A DNA stretch of 64,000 nucleotides from Thermococcus sp. CX2 (lineage in GTDB: Archaea; Methanobacteriota_B; Thermococci; Thermococcales; Thermococcaceae), in contig NZ_SNUQ01000004.1 of NCBI RefSeq assembly GCF_012027555.1, positions 30,284 through 94,283 on the forward strand, given 5' to 3'. The notes under the pieces were generated by a model. It had not been told where the DNA came from and searched no databases. It was given only the letters and a program-made list of their open reading frames with translations. This document shows, piece by piece, positions 42,100 to 51,463 of this stretch. The translations under genes and the position numbers were made by a program. Within the stretch, counting starts at the first letter, position 1. Every line of letters begins with the position of its first letter.

Positions 42100-42843
42100 T
42101 TAGTAGATTTTCCCCGAGGGAAATACGATTATCCCCATTTCAGTTATCTCGAATGGATACTTGTACATCGAATGGCGTGTTCCACACATCTTTCTAACGA
42201 CTAAATAGCGTTTGAGTTTACCCATTCCATCATCCACTACTTCCTTGAGACCAAGGGTTACAATGCCATCGGCAATGTAGCCCTCCACACTGTATTTGCT
42301 GAGTTCGTATGGAGTTTCACTTATCAGGAGGATGGTTACGTTCATGCTGGAGAATGCTGTCTTGAGCTTCAGCATCACCGATCGAACGTCAAATTCTTTT
42401 TTCCATGCGAGTGTTAGCGGCGATATAGAATCAATTACGAGGCGTTTTGCGTTGATTGATTTGACAAGTTGGATTATATGCCTTATAAAACCATCAACGG
42501 TGATGTCTTTTTCGGGGGCAAATTTTTCCTCTATGGATGATCTATAAATTTTGCTGGCCCAATCAACGAGAATAATCCGGCCTTCTCCTTCGTACTTTCT
42601 GAATTCCCATCCAAAAGACAGCATTTCTCTCCTCAGGTCATTGAGTCTCTCATCAAGACTCACAAAAATGCCAGGTTCCTTGTATAGCTCAGCCCCCTTG
42701 TAGATGAACTGAGCCCCGAATATAGTTTTACCCGTACCAGTCTCGCCGGTAACCAGTATTATGGAGTTTTCAGGAAATCCTCCGCCGGTTATTTCATCAA
42801 ATCCAGGAATGCCCGTTTTCACTCGATATTCGCACCCTCCCAT
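42100..42843 (-). CDS. KaiC-like RecA-superfamily ATPase
   Basis: 247 aa, one KaiC domain: TGIPGFDEITGGGFPENSIILVTGETGTGKT at the start with Walker A GETGTGKT, FVSLDE, and Walker B VIDSIS. Single-domain KaiC-like ATPases are numerous in Thermococcales and probably act in signalling rather than in a clock. It stands alone between convergent or divergent neighbours. Confidence 0.9.
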   Translation of the reverse strand: MGGCEYRVKTGIPGFDEITGGGFPENSIILVTGETGTGKTIFGAQFIYKGAELYKEPGIFVSLDERLNDLRREMLSFGWEFRKYEGEGRIILVDWASKIYRSSIEEKFAPEKDITVDGFIRHIIQLVKSINAKRLVIDSISPLTLAWKKEFDVRSVMLKLKTAFSSMNVTILLISETPYELSKYSVEGYIADGIVTLGLKEVVDDGMGKLKRYLVVRKMCGTRHSMYKYPFEITEMGIIVFPSGKIY

Positions 42844-42923
42844 CGTCTAGGATATACCGCCCAAAAAATAAAAGTTTTTTGAGGGAGTGTTGTATTCTAG
42901 AAGGGCATACTGAAGAGCGCTTC

Positions 42924-43715
42924 TCAAAACACCGAGCTCAACCTTCCACCGTCAACTGGAATCATCGCGCCGTTGATGTACGAGCCGAACTCGCTTGCGA
43001 GGAAGGCAACTAGGTAGCCTATCTCCTCGGGCTCGCCGAGCCTTCCCAGAGGTATTGGCTTCGCATACTCCTGGAGGGCCTCCTCCACAGTCTTTCCTTC
43101 CCTCTTTGCCCTGTCCTGGGCGAGCTGGATCATCCTGTCCGTCCTTATTATTCCTGGCATTATGCCGTTCACCGTTATCCCCTTCGGCCCGAGTTCCTTC
43201 GCCAGAGTCCTCACGAGACCCGCCATGGAAATCCTCACCACGTTGCTCAGAGCTATGTTGGATATGGGCTCCTTTATAGCCACGCTTGTCAAGTATACTA
43301 TCCTTCCGTAGCCCTTCCTTTCCATCGCCGGGACTAGAGCCTTGGTGAGGTATACCGCTGGATAGAGGAGCAGCCTAACAGCTCCCTCCCAGTCCGCCAT
43401 TTCCATCTCCATGAAGTAGCCAGGCTTTGGGCCGCCCGTGGAGAAGAAAAATATCTCTGGCTCTCCTATGTTTTCAAGCTCTTTCACCGTTCTCTCGAGA
43501 TCCTCCATCTTCGTGAGGTCGGCCACTATATACTCCACGCTAACGTCGCTCTCGGCCTTTATCTTCTCTTTCGCCCTCTTCAGGCTCTCCTCGCTCCGAG
43601 AGAGTAGTATCACGTCAGCTCCTGCCTTGGCCAAGACCCTCGCAACGCCGAAGCCTATTCCCTTGCTCGAGGCCGTTGTAAAGGCGAGCTTTCCAGAAAG
43701 GTCTATGCCCAGCAT
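42924..43715 (-). CDS. Short-chain dehydrogenase/reductase with atypical active site
   Basis: About 263 aa. The dinucleotide-binding TTASSKGIGFGVA motif and the C-terminal SYINGAMIPVDGG are standard SDR. The usual YxxxK is missing: the region after YLTSVAIKEPIS reads NIALSNVVRISMAG, with no Tyr or Lys in register. A subgroup of SDRs shares this pattern; activity and substrate are unknown. ATG 43715 has GGTGAT upstream; GTG 43724 lies inside that site. Confidence 0.88.
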   Translation of the reverse strand: MLGIDLSGKLAFTTASSKGIGFGVARVLAKAGADVILLSRSEESLKRAKEKIKAESDVSVEYIVADLTKMEDLERTVKELENIGEPEIFFFSTGGPKPGYFMEMEMADWEGAVRLLLYPAVYLTKALVPAMERKGYGRIVYLTSVAIKEPISNIALSNVVRISMAGLVRTLAKELGPKGITVNGIMPGIIRTDRMIQLAQDRAKREGKTVEEALQEYAKPIPLGRLGEPEEIGYLVAFLASEFGSYINGAMIPVDGGRLSSVF

Positions 43716-44066
43716 AGGGATCACCAGAAAACCCTCACGGAGAGGGAATAAAGGGTTTGCGGGTCATTTTTGAGTATCGGTTAGTCTGAATTCTGCTTGA
43801 GCGTTGGGGGAGCACGTAGTGCCGTTATGATGCCAAAGACGCCGATGAACTCGGGAATGGCAATGCCCCTGAAGGTTTTCATTGCCCACACTGCCAAGAG
43901 CCAGTCCATGACGATCATTCCACGCTCGCTGTTATGAAGAAAACCACTGCTCACGGGGTAGTGGAGACGATTCCAAAACTCCGGCTATTAAACTTGTTGG
44001 GCACGTGCTGGACTCGATTAGGGCTGATGTCTTAAGAAATCGGAAATGAAGAAGGGGAGAGTTCAA
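43716..44066. other. Gap with possible gene remnants
   Basis: On the minus strand a 45-codon frame (43781-43918) reads as hydrophobic helices (VMDWLLAVWAMKTF, IGVFGIITALRAP) and may be a small membrane protein or the end of a lost transporter. On the plus strand AIKLVGHVLDSIRADVLRNRK followed by TGA at about 44047 looks like a protein C terminus with no intact upstream part. Neither has a convincing ribosome binding site. Confidence 0.35.
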
Positions 44067-44480
44067 TCACCAGCCGCCCCTGCCGTGCCCCATGCCACGT
44101 CCCATACCACGACCCATTCCGCCGCCTTCCCTGCCCATCACGGCACCCTGGAGCTCGCCGCGGAGGAATGCTTCAACGGCCTCTTTGACGGTCATCGTCG
44201 AAGGTGCCGAGGCCATCCTTATGCCCGCAGCCTGGAGAACGTTGTAGGAGTTCGGCCCGAACTGTCCGGCTATTACCACTTCCGCACCCTGGTCGATGCA
44301 GAACTGGGCCGCGGTCACCCCTGCTCCCCTTGGCTGGTTGTAGCCCGGGTTCTGGACGACCTGGACGTTGGTTATCTCTCCGTTCTCTACGTCCACTATG
44401 GTGAAAGCGGGAGTCCTTCCGAAGGCCTGGTTCACCCTGTCATCAAGTCCTCCGTTTATGGTTGAGATCACTATCCTCAT
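44067..44480 (-). CDS. NifX-like Fe-Mo/Fe-S cluster-binding protein (1)
   Basis: About 137 aa of the dinitrogenase iron-molybdenum cofactor family: VISTINGGLDDRVNQAFGRTPAFTIVDVENG and VVIAGQFGPNSYNVLQAAG, then a Gly/Met/Arg/His tail (GRGMGRGMGHGRGGW). In an organism with no nif genes in view, such proteins probably carry or scavenge iron-sulfur or molybdenum/tungsten clusters. GGAGGTGG precedes ATG 44480. A DUF134 regulator lies 4 kb upstream. Confidence 0.9.
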   Translation of the reverse strand: MRIVISTINGGLDDRVNQAFGRTPAFTIVDVENGEITNVQVVQNPGYNQPRGAGVTAAQFCIDQGAEVVIAGQFGPNSYNVLQAAGIRMASAPSTMTVKEAVEAFLRGELQGAVMGREGGGMGRGMGRGMGHGRGGW

Positions 44481-44545
44481 CTTTCCACCTCCAGTTAGGA
44501 TTAGGGAAGCCAAATTTAAAAAAGTTTGCATAAGCTCAAATAAGT
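44481..44545 (-). promoter_or_regulatory. Promoter of NifX-like gene 1
   Basis: Minus strand: near-palindrome TTGAGCTTATGCAA, then TATA CTTTTTTAAATTTGG, then CCTAATCCTAAC before the ribosome binding site. The CCTAA half-sites and the GC(T/A)TATGC core recur in the other two NifX promoters. Confidence 0.45.
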
Positions 44546-44764
44546 TCAAAATGACCTCCAGAACCTTGGTCTCATAAACTCACGCAGGATTAGCAGAACC
44601 AGAAGACCGACCGCGTAGGGAGCCGCGGCTATGAAGAGCTTGACCAGGAAGTATAGGATTCCTATCAGCAGGAGAAGGTCTATCAGGCCGTAGAAGCCAA
44701 AGGGTCCCAGGTAATAACCCCTGCCGAAGCCTCTACCGTATCCCCTGCCCATTCCCCTCGGCAT
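44546..44764 (-). CDS. Small Gly/Arg-rich membrane protein
   Basis: 72 aa. A GMGRGYGRGFGRGYY start like the tails of its NifX neighbours is followed by two hydrophobic helices (LIDLLLLIGILYFLVKLFI and APYAVGLLVLLILREF) and a basic end. GGAGGTATGATAG before ATG 44764 is a good ribosome binding site. Sandwiched between two NifX-like genes on the same strand, so probably part of the same system, perhaps a membrane anchor; that is inference. Confidence 0.75.
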   Translation of the reverse strand: MPRGMGRGYGRGFGRGYYLGPFGFYGLIDLLLLIGILYFLVKLFIAAAPYAVGLLVLLILREFMRPRFWRSF

Positions 44765-44799
44765 CTATCATACCTCCAAGGTAGAAAAAGAAAAAGGCC

Positions 44800-45387
44800 T
44801 CACCACCAGCCGTAGAGCCAGCGGAGGGTTCTCCTGCTTGGTCGGCCCGTCCCTGGGCAGTAGCCCAGGCGAGCTCCCCAGCCTCTGCCACCTCTTCCCC
44901 AGCCACGACCCCAACTGCGGCCACGGCCCCATCCAAAGCCGTAAGCGGGGTAGACCGGGTAGGCTGGTCCGTAAGCTCTGGCCGGAGCAACTGGATACGC
45001 TGGTCCATAGGCTGGGGCCGTTGGAGCAACTGGAGCAGGAGTGCTGAACTGGCTGGCACTTCCACTGGTAATGGCCTTTATGGCCTCTTCAACTGGAGTT
45101 CCTGGGGCTACCTGATAGAGCTTTATTCCTGCTGCCTGAATGGCGCCGAGCGCATTTGGTCCGACCTGTGGCGCTATAACCGCCTCAACGCCCTCGTTGA
45201 TGAGGGTCTGCACTGCCATCGGCCCGGCTCCACCGCCGGCCATGGCTGCACCGTTCTGGATGACCTTGCTGTTCGTGACGTTGCCGTTCTCGTCAACGTC
45301 CACTATGAGGAAAGCCGGAGCCCTTGCGAAGACAGGGGCGACCGTGTCTTCAAGCCCTCCACCGTTGGTGGGTATCGCAATCCTCAT
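44800..45387 (-). CDS. NifX-like Fe-Mo/Fe-S cluster-binding protein (2) with repetitive tail
   Basis: About 195 aa. The NifX core (IAIPTNGGGLEDTVAPVFARAPAFLIV...EAVIAPQVGPNALGAIQAAGI) is followed by a Pro/Ala/Tyr repeat region (AYGPAYPVAPARAYGPAYPV) and a Trp/Gly/Arg tail (GWGRGRSWGRGWGRGGRGWG). Start ATG 45387 has GGAGGTGG. Its promoter shares a conserved block with that of the third NifX-like gene at 52.4 kb. Confidence 0.9.
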   Translation of the reverse strand: MRIAIPTNGGGLEDTVAPVFARAPAFLIVDVDENGNVTNSKVIQNGAAMAGGGAGPMAVQTLINEGVEAVIAPQVGPNALGAIQAAGIKLYQVAPGTPVEEAIKAITSGSASQFSTPAPVAPTAPAYGPAYPVAPARAYGPAYPVYPAYGFGWGRGRSWGRGWGRGGRGWGARLGYCPGTGRPSRRTLRWLYGWW

Positions 45388-45423
45388 ACTTACCACCTCC
45401 ACACTATTCGTTCTTCATGTATT

Positions 45424-45464
45424 TGTGCATATGCACACAATTATAAACTTTTCGGTCACCCTAA
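45424..45464. promoter_or_regulatory. Shared metal-regulon promoter block, copy 1
   Basis: Perfect palindrome TGTGCATATGCACA (45424-45437), TATA TTATAAACTT, and TTCGGTCACCCTAA (45451-45464). On the minus strand the order is CCTAA-type element, TATA, palindrome, driving NifX-like gene 2. From TTA at 45441 onward 23 of 28 bases match the block at 52811-52838. Confidence 0.65.
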
Positions 45465-45569
45465 TCCTCAGTGAGGGGTTTTCCGCAAAGAAAATCATTT
45501 AACTTTAATGAAATTGTTTGCCCAAAATGTTTAAATTCTCCCAAACCTGTGTATCACGCGGTGGTTTCC

Positions 45570-46388
45570 GTGAAGGGGCGCTTAGCGTTACTCCTGATTG
45601 GACTCCTGATCCTGGGAGTGGTTTCAAGTGGCTGCATTAGCGAAAAGGTGGACAATACGAGCACAAGCACGAAAAAGTTTGAGGGCAAAACCCTCGTCGT
45701 CTGCTCTGGAGCGGGCTTGATGAAGCCCATGAACGAGCTGATAGGAATGTTTGAGAACGAAACTGGGGCAGAGGTCGAGGTCCACTATGGTGGGAGCAGC
45801 GAGATTTTTGGGATTCTGCAGACCACCTGCGGCTGCGACGTCTTCATCCCCGGCGCCTGGTACTACACCCAGGTCGGCATGGAGAAGGGCTACGTTCTGA
45901 ACGACACAGTGAGGAACGTTACCCTGCACGTCCCGGTCATAGCGGTTCCAGCCGGAAACCCCAAAGGCATACACTCGCTTGAGGACTTGGCAAGGCCCGG
46001 CGTTAGGGTTGTCCTCGGCGACCCGAAGGCCTGTGCCATAGGCAAAGTTGCGAAGAAAATCCTCGAGAATAACGGCCTCTGGGAGAACGTGAGCAGGAAC
46101 GTCGTGACTTTTACGCCAACGGTCAATCAGCTGCTCATTTACATCACCACTGGGCAGGCAGATGCGGCGATAATCTGGGAGGACATGACAACGTGGGCAC
46201 AGGCAAAGGGCAAGATCGAGGTCATCCAGATTCCACCGGAGCAGAACATTATAAAGACCATTCCAACCGCCGTGACGACCTGCGCCGAAAATGATGGGCA
46301 CCTGGAGGTGGCAAAGGCCTTCAACGAATTCATAGCGAACCACACAGAGGTCTGGGAGAAGTGGGGGTTCAGGCCATGGCAGGGCTGA
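45570..46388 (+). CDS. Molybdate/tungstate ABC transporter substrate-binding lipoprotein
   Basis: About 272 aa. Signal with lipobox LILGVVSSGC, then a ModA-type binding domain (LVVCSGAGLMKPMNELIGMFENETGAEVEVHYGGSSEI). Differs from the longer Thermococcales WtpA. Operon partners (permease, ATPase, ModD and a Mop-like protein nearby) support oxyanion import for tungsto- or molybdoenzymes. GTG 45570 behind GGTGGT puts the signal peptide at the N terminus; the longer frame upstream of it overlaps the promoter (TTTAAATTC near 45530). Overlaps the permease gene by 13 nt. Confidence 0.88.
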   Translation: MKGRLALLLIGLLILGVVSSGCISEKVDNTSTSTKKFEGKTLVVCSGAGLMKPMNELIGMFENETGAEVEVHYGGSSEIFGILQTTCGCDVFIPGAWYYTQVGMEKGYVLNDTVRNVTLHVPVIAVPAGNPKGIHSLEDLARPGVRVVLGDPKACAIGKVAKKILENNGLWENVSRNVVTFTPTVNQLLIYITTGQADAAIIWEDMTTWAQAKGKIEVIQIPPEQNIIKTIPTAVTTCAENDGHLEVAKAFNEFIANHTEVWEKWGFRPWQG

Positions 46389-47164
46389 ACTTCAGGAGGC
46401 TCTGCATTGCCGTTTCCCTCCTTTTTACCCTCTTCCTTTTCATGGCCATAGCGGCCCTCTTCGTTGTTCCGAGCCCAAAGGATATATTAGAGGCGCTGAA
46501 ATCCGAGGAGATGGTCTTCTCCCTCAGGCTGTCCCTTCTGACGGCTTCCATCTCTACGGTCATCGTCATGTTCATTGCCATCCCCATAGGATACGCCCTT
46601 TCGAGGTTCTCCTTCCCTGGGAAGAGCGTTGTCAAGTCGATACTCGACCTCCCTATGGCATTTCCAGAGCTGGTTCTGGGGCTCGCCCTGCTTCTCCTCT
46701 TTGGCAGGACCCTCGTTGGGGAGGCATTTCAGAGCCTTGGAATTAAAGTTGTCTTCACCAAGCTCGGCATCGTGGTGGCCCAGATATTCACCGCTCTGCC
46801 CTACGCCACTAGGATAGCTTACTCGACCTTTGAATCAGTAAGCCTTAGGTACGAGCTCGTCTCTAGGAGCCTCGGCTACACCGAGTTTGAGACGTTTAGA
46901 AACGTCACGCTCCCCCTGGCGAAGAACGGCCTTTTTGCCTCCACCATAATAACCTTCGCGAGGTGCATGGGAGCCTTTGGGGCCGTGCTCATCCTTGCTG
47001 GCGGCTCTTACATGAACACGGAGATACTGCCCGTGACTCTCTACCTGAACATCTCCTACGGCAACATAGGGATGGCCATAACGAGCGGCATAGTGCTGAT
47101 AGTGGTGTCCTTCCTCGCCATTCTTGCCTTCGAAAAGCTGGAGGGTGGTACCGGTGTTCCTTGA
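46376..47164 (+). CDS. Molybdate/tungstate ABC transporter permease
   Basis: About 262 aa, with several hydrophobic helices and the permease EAA loop (ISRSLGYTEFETFRNVTLPLAKNG region, consensus EAA-x3-G-x9-I-x-LP). ModB/WtpB-type inner membrane component. ATG 46376 starts inside the binding-protein gene, and its stop overlaps the ATPase gene. Confidence 0.92.
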   Translation: MAGLNFRRLCIAVSLLFTLFLFMAIAALFVVPSPKDILEALKSEEMVFSLRLSLLTASISTVIVMFIAIPIGYALSRFSFPGKSVVKSILDLPMAFPELVLGLALLLLFGRTLVGEAFQSLGIKVVFTKLGIVVAQIFTALPYATRIAYSTFESVSLRYELVSRSLGYTEFETFRNVTLPLAKNGLFASTIITFARCMGAFGAVLILAGGSYMNTEILPVTLYLNISYGNIGMAITSGIVLIVVSFLAILAFEKLEGGTGVP

Positions 47165-48212
47165 AATCAGGGAACTGAGCATCGACTTGGGGGAATTCAG
47201 GCTCGAGGACGTTTCCCTGGATATTGAAAAGGGGGAGTACGTCACTGTAATCGGGCCCACGGGCAGCGGGAAGTCCATACTCCTGGAGACCATAGCGGGC
47301 TTCTATAAGCCCCAAAAGGGACAGATAATCCTCGAAGGGCGGGACATAACGGAGTTGCCCCCGGAGAGGAGAGGAATCAGCGTGGTCTATCAGGACTACG
47401 TTCTCTTTCCGCACATGAGCGTCTACGACAACATAGCCTACGGCCTGAGGAAGAGGGTGAAGGACGAGGGAAAAATCCAGGAGGAGATTCAGAGGATAGC
47501 TGAGGTCCTCGGCATAGACCACCTCCTCCACAGGAGGCCCACTACACTGAGTGGCGGCGAGCAGCAGAGGGCGGCGATAGCGAGGGCCCTCGTCGTTAAG
47601 CCCAAGCTCCTCCTCATGGACGAGCCCTTCTCCGCGCTGGACGTCAAGACGCGCGAGGAGCTGCGGAAGCTCGTCAAGAGGGCCATAAGGGAGTACCAGA
47701 CGACCGTTCTCCACATCACCCACGACTTCGACGACGTATTTAGCTTGGCCACTAGGGTCGTTGTGATGAAAGACGGAAGGGCCGTTCAGACTGGAAGCCC
47801 CGAGGAGGTCTTCTCAAGGCCGTCGAGCGACTTCGTTGCAGATTTCGTTGGAACCAACCTCCTGAAGTGCCGCATAGTTGGGAGAGAAGGAGATTTGACG
47901 GTATTGAGTGCAGGAAAGCTGAGGCTCTACAGCTCCGATACGGCCGGGGTAGGGGAAGAGGTCGTTGTGTCCATAAGGCCAGAAAACGTGATAGTTGCCA
48001 AGGAGCCCATCGAGAGCTCCGCGAGGAACGTCTTCGTTGGCAGAGTTCTAGAGGTCATCCGGCGGGGTCACCTGGTGTGGCTGAGGCTTGGGCTGGATGG
48101 GGTTGAGCTTAGAGCCGTCGTGACGCCCAACTCCTGCGATTTGCTGGGCATCGAAGAAGGGAAGGAATTTTACGTGCTCTTCAAGGCCTCGAACGTTAAG
48201 ATAGTGGGGTGA
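47154..48212 (+). CDS. Molybdate/tungstate ABC transporter ATP-binding protein
   Basis: About 352 aa. Walker A GPTGSGKS, signature LSGGEQQR, Walker B LLLMDEPFSALD, H-loop HITHD, and a C-terminal TOBE-like domain that may bind the oxyanion and regulate transport. GTG 47154 follows GGAGGGTGG and overlaps the permease by 11 nt. Confidence 0.94.
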   Translation: MFLEIRELSIDLGEFRLEDVSLDIEKGEYVTVIGPTGSGKSILLETIAGFYKPQKGQIILEGRDITELPPERRGISVVYQDYVLFPHMSVYDNIAYGLRKRVKDEGKIQEEIQRIAEVLGIDHLLHRRPTTLSGGEQQRAAIARALVVKPKLLLMDEPFSALDVKTREELRKLVKRAIREYQTTVLHITHDFDDVFSLATRVVVMKDGRAVQTGSPEEVFSRPSSDFVADFVGTNLLKCRIVGREGDLTVLSAGKLRLYSSDTAGVGEEVVVSIRPENVIVAKEPIESSARNVFVGRVLEVIRRGHLVWLRLGLDGVELRAVVTPNSCDLLGIEEGKEFYVLFKASNVKIVG

Positions 48213-48216
48213 TGGA

Positions 48217-49011
48217 ATGTTTGATCCCTTCGAACTCTACCTCCACGAGGACTGTCCGTACTTTGACGAGACGACGGAACTGCTGGGGATAAGAGGGGAT
48301 GGTGAGCTACGGATAATCTCGAGGGAAGCGGGAATAGCGGCGTGCACGGAGGATCTTGCCAAGTTTTACGAGCGGAAGGGCCTGAGAGTGGTCGAGTACG
48401 TACAGAGCGGGAAAGAATTCAAAGCTGGTGACCTCCTGTTCCGCGCTGAGGGCGATTTGAGGGAGCTCTTTAGGCTCTGGAGGGTCTCCCAAACCTTCCT
48501 CTCGATAACGTGCGCAGTGGCAACGAAAACGAGAAAACTTCTGGGGCTCGCCAGGGAAGTCAATCCACGCGTGATTGTGGCGACCACCCGCAAGGCCCAC
48601 CCGGGGATGCGCTACTTCGAGCTTAAGGCCGTGAGAGCAGGAGGCGGCGAAATCCATCGCAACTCCCTGAGCGATTCCGTTCTCATAACGCAGAACCACC
48701 TCCGCGTTGTCAGGGAGCTCGAAAACCTAAAATCCCTAAGGAAAATCGAAATCGAGCCGGGAAATGTCGAAGAGGCGCTTAGATACGCAAAGCTCGCCGA
48801 CGTGCTCCTCCTGGATCACTTCTCCCCGGAGGAGCTTGAAAGGCTCGTCCCGAGGCTAAGGGAGCTAAACCCATCGCTTGAGATAGCGGTCGCTGGGAAC
48901 ATCACCGAGGAGAACATTAAAGACTACGCAAGGCTGGCGGATATAATAGTGACGAGCGAGCCATACTACGCGAAGCCCCTCGATTTGACGACGAGGATTG
49001 AGAAGTCGTAA
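48217..49011 (+). CDS. modD: ModD-like / quinolinate phosphoribosyltransferase-family protein
   Basis: 264 aa. NadC fold: LYLHEDCPYFDETTELLGI start, a TRKAHPGMRYFELKAVRAGGG central segment and the C-terminal barrel ending in VTSEPYYAKPLDL. ModD proteins accompany molybdate transporters and are of unknown activity; true NadC is unlikely given the operon and the divergent motifs. Starts 4 bp after the ATPase gene. Confidence 0.9.
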   Translation: MFDPFELYLHEDCPYFDETTELLGIRGDGELRIISREAGIAACTEDLAKFYERKGLRVVEYVQSGKEFKAGDLLFRAEGDLRELFRLWRVSQTFLSITCAVATKTRKLLGLAREVNPRVIVATTRKAHPGMRYFELKAVRAGGGEIHRNSLSDSVLITQNHLRVVRELENLKSLRKIEIEPGNVEEALRYAKLADVLLLDHFSPEELERLVPRLRELNPSLEIAVAGNITEENIKDYARLADIIVTSEPYYAKPLDLTTRIEKS

Positions 49012-49026
49012 AAACGGAGAGGGGCT

Positions 49027-49233
49027 TCACTCCTTCTCCACCATGACTTCTGTGGCCTTTATTACGACACGAACCTTGTCCCCCGGTTTCAGACCGAGCT
49101 CTTCCACGGCTTCCCTCGTTATCATCGCCGTTATAACGTCCGGGTTCGTGAGCTCCACCTTAACCAGCGCCGCGACCTCACCGAGCTTGACGTCCGTGAC
49201 GATACCCTCAAGCTTGTTCCTTGCGCTCATCAT
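49027..49233 (-). CDS. Mop-like TOBE domain (molbindin) protein
   Basis: 68 aa, a single Mop domain: SARNKLEGIVTDVKLGEVAALVKVEL...TREAVEELGLKPGDKVRVVIKATEVMV. Molbindins store molybdate or tungstate in oligomeric shells. Convergent with modD. GGAGGTGA lies 6 nt before ATG 49233, TATA GATATAAAG further upstream, and a GGTCGACC palindrome lies just upstream of that at about 49275-49282. Confidence 0.92.
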   Translation of the reverse strand: MMSARNKLEGIVTDVKLGEVAALVKVELTNPDVITAMITREAVEELGLKPGDKVRVVIKATEVMVEKE

Positions 49234-49321
49234 TTTTTCTCACCTCCGTTTACTTTATATCTACCAAGTTGTTTGGTCGACCTTAAAACCTTACTGCGGC
49301 CATGGCATTAATTCACCCACT

Positions 49322-50083
49322 TCAGAACTCTGGCCCGGTCGGAAGGCGTCTCTTGTGCTCGCTTCTTTTGACGAGCAGTTCAACGTATTCAACTTTCTCC
49401 AACGAGATTCCAAGCTCCTCGGCAATATCCTCTTTGGGCATCTTGAGGTCGACGAGACGCCAGAGGACCTCATCGAGCAGTCTGTAACTTATCCCCAGTT
49501 CATCCTCGTCAGTCTGGCCCTCCCAAAGGCCAGCAGTCGGCTTCTTCTGAATAATTTTCTCTGGAACCCCCAGACGCTTGGCCAGCTCCCAAACTTCAGT
49601 CTTGTAAAGGTTTATGAGCGGTGCATAATCACTTGCTCCATCGCCCCACTTGGTGAAATAGCCAGTTAAAAGCTCGCTCCTGTTGCTGGTTCCTAACACC
49701 AGACGGTTCATGGAGTTAGCATAGGCATAGAGGAGAATCATCCTTGTTCTGGCCATGATGTTCCCCTTGCTTTTAACATCGAGCTCTCCAACGGCTTTTT
49801 CAAACTCGTCCACGATGGGTTTTATGTTTATGAGTTTGTAGTCGATTCCGAGGTTTTTGCAGACGAGTTTTGCGTCTTCAACGTCGCCGTTCTCGTAGTA
49901 GGGCATTATTAGGCCCAGGACCTTATCCTTCCCGAGAGCTTTGACTGCCAAATAAGCAGTGGTAGCACTGTCTATGCCACCGCTTACTCCTACGACGACA
50001 CCCTCTGCCCTTGCCTCCTCGACCTTCTCTCTGATGAAGGAGGCTATAATGCTGATAACTCTGGCATAATCCAGCACCCTCAT
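49322..50083 (-). CDS. nadE: NH3-dependent NAD+ synthetase
   Basis: 253 aa. PP-loop [18 protein letters not shown], the [19 protein letters not shown] motif and [18 protein letters not shown] are diagnostic. Adenylates and amidates nicotinate adenine dinucleotide to NAD. Its ATG overlaps the stop of the alcohol dehydrogenase gene by 4 nt (ATGA), so the two are translationally coupled. Confidence 0.97.
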   Translation of the reverse strand: MRVLDYARVISIIASFIREKVEEARAEGVVVGVSGGIDSATTAYLAVKALGKDKVLGLIMPYYENGDVEDAKLVCKNLGIDYKLINIKPIVDEFEKAVGELDVKSKGNIMARTRMILLYAYANSMNRLVLGTSNRSELLTGYFTKWGDGASDYAPLINLYKTEVWELAKRLGVPEKIIQKKPTAGLWEGQTDEDELGISYRLLDEVLWRLVDLKMPKEDIAEELGISLEKVEYVELLVKRSEHKRRLPTGPEF

Positions 50084-51153
50084 GCTGACCCCTCCATCGT
50101 TGCGAGTATCTTAACGTGTTTTTCTTTGTTCTTCACAAGCTCTTCAAACCCCTTTTCAATTATGTCACCAAGCCTGACGCGCGAGGTTATCAGCGGTCTA
50201 ACGTCAACCCTATTCGAGGAGATCAGAGAGATCCCCCTGAGGAAATCGTCAGCACTGTGGGAAACCGACCCGGTTATCACCTTCTCGCCGACCACTAGTC
50301 CCTTGGCATCAAAGGGAGTCAGACATTTAAAGACCCCGAGCATAACGGCCTTCCCACCCTTCCTGAGGCATTCAACTGCTGTCCTGAACGTCTCGTTTAT
50401 CCCAACGCACTCAAAACTCACATCTACCCCAATATCTGTCTCAGACACTATCTCCCCTACAACATCTTCAGTGGTCTTTCCTGTGGGGTCGATAACGATG
50501 TCTGCTCCGAGCTCTTTGGCCTTTTCTCTCCTCACTTTTGAGGGTTCAACGACGATTATCTTTCCAGCTCCGCTCGCCTTTGCCACGAGAAGGACGCACA
50601 ACCCTATCGGCCCAGCGCCCACTATTACAACGCTGTCTCCAGGCATTATTTCGGCCTTCTTGACAGCCCTCACTCCAACGGATAGAGGTTCAACGAGAGC
50701 CCCTTCTTCAAACGAAACACTCTCCGGGAGTTTGTATGCCTGATTGGGCCTTACCAGCGCGTACTCCGCGAATCCTCCATCCTCACTCAGTCCAGTAACG
50801 CCGAAGTTAACACAGAGGTTTTCCATCCCCCTGCGACAGAAGTAGCACTCACCACAATGGATGACGGGAAAAACCGCTACTCTATCACCCTCTTTGAATC
50901 CCTTGACTCCTGCTCCCACTTCCACTACCTCTCCTGAGAACTCGTGGCCGAGTATTACCGGTGCGGTTCTTCCGGTGAGTGGATGGGGCTTATCTTTGGG
51001 CACGAAGATTGGTCCGCTTAAGTATTCATTCAGGTCGGTTCCACATATTCCGCAGGTTCTAACCCTTATCTTGAGAAAGCCTGGCTTGATTTTCGGTTCT
51101 TCAACCTCTTCGAGTCTCAGATCACCCCTTCCATAGTATCTGAGTCCAAGCAT
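50080..51153 (-). CDS. Zinc-dependent alcohol / 2,3-butanediol dehydrogenase-like protein
   Basis: 357 aa medium-chain dehydrogenase. Catalytic zinc site [11 protein letters not shown] and [12 protein letters not shown], structural zinc cysteines in [15 protein letters not shown], Rossmann [19 protein letters not shown]. The closest general types are butanediol, sorbitol and threonine dehydrogenases; substrate uncertain. First gene of an operon with nadE. Confidence 0.9.
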   Translation of the reverse strand: MLGLRYYGRGDLRLEEVEEPKIKPGFLKIRVRTCGICGTDLNEYLSGPIFVPKDKPHPLTGRTAPVILGHEFSGEVVEVGAGVKGFKEGDRVAVFPVIHCGECYFCRRGMENLCVNFGVTGLSEDGGFAEYALVRPNQAYKLPESVSFEEGALVEPLSVGVRAVKKAEIMPGDSVVIVGAGPIGLCVLLVAKASGAGKIIVVEPSKVRREKAKELGADIVIDPTGKTTEDVVGEIVSETDIGVDVSFECVGINETFRTAVECLRKGGKAVMLGVFKCLTPFDAKGLVVGEKVITGSVSHSADDFLRGISLISSNRVDVRPLITSRVRLGDIIEKGFEELVKNKEKHVKILATMEGSA

Positions 51154-51463
51154 GGTATCACCGTTTTTTGGGAGTATTTAATGGATTTATGCTTTTTCCT
51201 TCCTCCTTTGGAAGAATGACAAGTGCTCGGCGTAGATTAAAATGATTTTGTTTACCTAAGCGCCCTATGAGAACCTTCAAACCCTGATACCTCGTCGTTA
51301 TCAATTAGCATGTTCCCTGCCCTTTCTGTAACTAGATGCCAGGGTTTTAAGTTGAACCAGTCAGCAGAAGACATCCTTGATGTGGATAAGTGGGAGGGCA
51401 TCCAGTAAGTGGCGAGGGGAACTACTAACCATCTGCGGGCTAAGAACTGGTAGCATCATAGAG
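51154..51463. other. Intergenic region with a possible gene fragment
   Basis: 310 bp. An in-frame stretch at 51310-51408 (plus strand) reads as FKLNQSAEDILDVDKWEGIQ before TAA and looks like a protein C terminus, but has no ribosome binding site or credible upstream part. Otherwise nothing recognised. Confidence 0.3.

Noticed and set aside
45471..45569. N-terminal extension of the ModA-like gene
   Set aside because: The extra 33 codons cover the promoter and would bury the lipoprotein signal; GTG 45570 fits better.
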